From contig CANIXM010000136.1 of NCBI GenBank assembly GCA_947471245.1, positions 1-5,901 on the forward strand: 5,901 nt of DNA. Direction: 5' to 3'. This DNA is from Paludibacteraceae bacterium. Lineage in GTDB: Bacteria; Bacteroidota; Bacteroidia; Bacteroidales; Paludibacteraceae. Below the pieces are notes generated by a model, which saw nothing but the letters and a program-made list of their open reading frames with translations, was not told where the DNA came from and ran no database searches. This document shows, piece after piece, positions 5,666 to 5,901 of this stretch (position 1 is its first letter; each line of letters begins with the position of its first letter). The position numbers were made by a program, and so were the translations under genes.

Positions 5666-5770
5666 TCAATCAACATGAATCTCGTTATCAGAAACAGAAA
5701 TTTTGTGTGTTTTCTGAATAAATGCACCATTTGAAAAATGGCACTTCAAAATAGCATTACTTTTTTCCAT
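5666..5770 (-). CDS. Possible 34-residue peptide upstream of the SDR
   Basis: ATG at 5770, stop TGA at 5668-5666, 22 bp before the preferred SDR start. The peptide begins MEKSNAILKCHFSNGAF and ends SVSDNEIHVD; it is polar with a single Cys at residue 10. Its ATG overlaps the TAA of a preceding short frame (TAATG), a coupling-like junction. No family is recognised. It could be a leader peptide, a small gene, or chance. The frame conflicts with the long form of the SDR, which supports the shorter SDR start. Confidence 0.3.
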   Translation of the reverse strand: MEKSNAILKCHFSNGAFIQKTHKISVSDNEIHVD

Positions 5771-5781
5771 TACACCTCTTT

Positions 5782-5807
5782 TTCATAATTATCATTCATA
5801 ATTACCA
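5782..5807. repeat. 13-bp tandem repeat upstream of the SDR
   Basis: Units ttcataattatca (5782-5794) and ttcataattacca (5795-5807) match at 12 of 13 positions. They lie about 140 bp upstream of the preferred SDR start, where a regulator could bind. On the minus strand they fall inside the 29-codon open frame. Confidence 0.55.
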
Positions 5808-5811
5808 TTTC

Positions 5812-5822
5812 CACGTAACGTG
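5812..5822. promoter_or_regulatory. Palindrome CACGT-A-ACGTG, possible operator
   Basis: Perfect 5-bp arms surround one base, next to the 13-bp tandem repeat and upstream of the SDR. The form suits a dimeric DNA-binding protein. No regulator gene is in the window, and a site this short can arise by chance. Confidence 0.3.
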
Positions 5823-5859
5823 CAATATTTCTATCACTTATGTCGTTTTCTCCTTCCCT

Positions 5860-5901
5860 CTAAAACCTCACCGACCAGCTCACCGATGGTAGGATGGGGA
5901 A
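5860..5901 (-). CDS. C-terminal end of a probable TonB-dependent receptor (cut by right window edge)
   Basis: The frame enters from the right edge and reads FPILPSVSWSVRF then TAG (5862-5860). A final strand with an FPxLPS lead-in and terminal Phe is typical of the last barrel strand of Bacteroidota TonB-dependent receptors, including those paired with DUF4249 proteins. Only 13 residues are visible, so another outer-membrane barrel is possible. If correct, a second receptor lies just outside the window, and the dehydrogenase sits between two receptor loci. Confidence 0.5.
   Translation of the reverse strand, partial: FPILPSVSWSVRF
5861..5896. repeat. 36-bp direct repeat, copy B
   Basis: Exact partner of 4697-4732. 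Here it forms the last codons of the gene crossing the right edge. Since both copies are coding-like in the same frame, the unit comes from a gene end rather than from plain intergenic repeat DNA. Confidence 0.85.

Larger units (their letters stand above)
5770..5859 (-). other. 29-codon open frame continuing the frame of the right-edge gene
   Basis: Directly after the TAG of the right-edge gene and in the same frame, 29 codons stay open, ending at TAA 5772-5770. The wording is protein-like: ENDISDRNIARYVEMVIMND near the middle. Possible starts are GTG at codon 16 and ATG at codons 18 and 21. Stop-codon readthrough, a remnant of the inserted segment's coding sequence, or chance are all possible. 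Confidence 0.2.

Noticed and set aside
5644..5730. 29-residue N-terminal extension of the SDR from ATG 5730 (or 5676)
   Set aside because: The SDR fold normally begins a few residues before the cofactor strand, which the ATG at 5643 provides. The extension is not SDR-like and overlaps another short frame.
5743..5752. Promoter -7 box for the SDR (TATTTTG on the minus strand)
   Set aside because: It is one base short of TAnnTTTG and I see no paired -33 element.
4733..5860. Integron gene cassette with an attC site
   Set aside because: One gene plus a hairpin suggested it, but I found no GTTRRRY/RYYYAAC pair by the stem-loop, and 36-bp exact repeats are not attC behaviour.

Overview
The window looks like chromosomal DNA of a Bacteroidota species, probably Cytophagales or Flavobacteriia-like. 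The reasons are a TonB-dependent receptor with an N-terminal carboxypeptidase-regulatory-like domain, a DUF4249-type lipoprotein beside it, Sec-exported proteins whose mature parts begin with QQ, moderate to low GC, and no regular Shine-Dalgarno sequences. All convincing genes lie on the minus strand, so transcription runs from right to left. The genus cannot be named from the sequence.

Layout in transcription order: (1) 5901-5860, the last 13 codons of a gene entering from beyond the right edge, with a C-terminus like that of a TonB-dependent receptor. (2) 5859-5666, a leader region with two tiny open frames, a 13-bp tandem repeat and a CACGT-A-ACGTG palindrome. (3) 5643-4930, a classical short-chain dehydrogenase/reductase in visibly AT-richer DNA. 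(4) 4929-4442, a gene-free stretch with a strong stem-loop, a second exact copy of the 36 bp that end the right-edge gene, an inverted repeat, a promoter-like box and an unexplained 55-codon open frame. (5) 4441-3830 and 3852-3139, two overlapping genes for paralogous small exported proteins (OMP-3 and OMP-2), probably outer-membrane beta-barrels. (6) 3138-2727, a gene-free stretch that starts with a 10-codon relic of a DUF4249 gene and then holds a degenerate palindrome and degenerate tandem repeats. (7) 2726-2073, a third paralog (OMP-1), joined by an ATGA overlap to (8) 2076-1225, the DUF4249-like lipoprotein, joined by another ATGA overlap to (9) 1228-1, the N-terminal 409 residues of the TonB-dependent receptor, cut by the left edge.

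Genes 7-9 form a tight, translationally coupled outer-membrane module: barrel-like protein, surface or periplasmic lipoprotein, then receptor. The substrate cannot be read from the sequence. The relic after OMP-2 lies exactly where DUF4249 starts after OMP-1. This implies that the module was once duplicated in tandem and that one copy lost its lipoprotein and receptor. The dehydrogenase sits between two identical 36-bp copies of what looks like a receptor gene end, which suggests either a small inserted segment or the remains of another receptor gene. Neither arrangement matches a named system I can recognise. They are the parts of the window most worth a second look.
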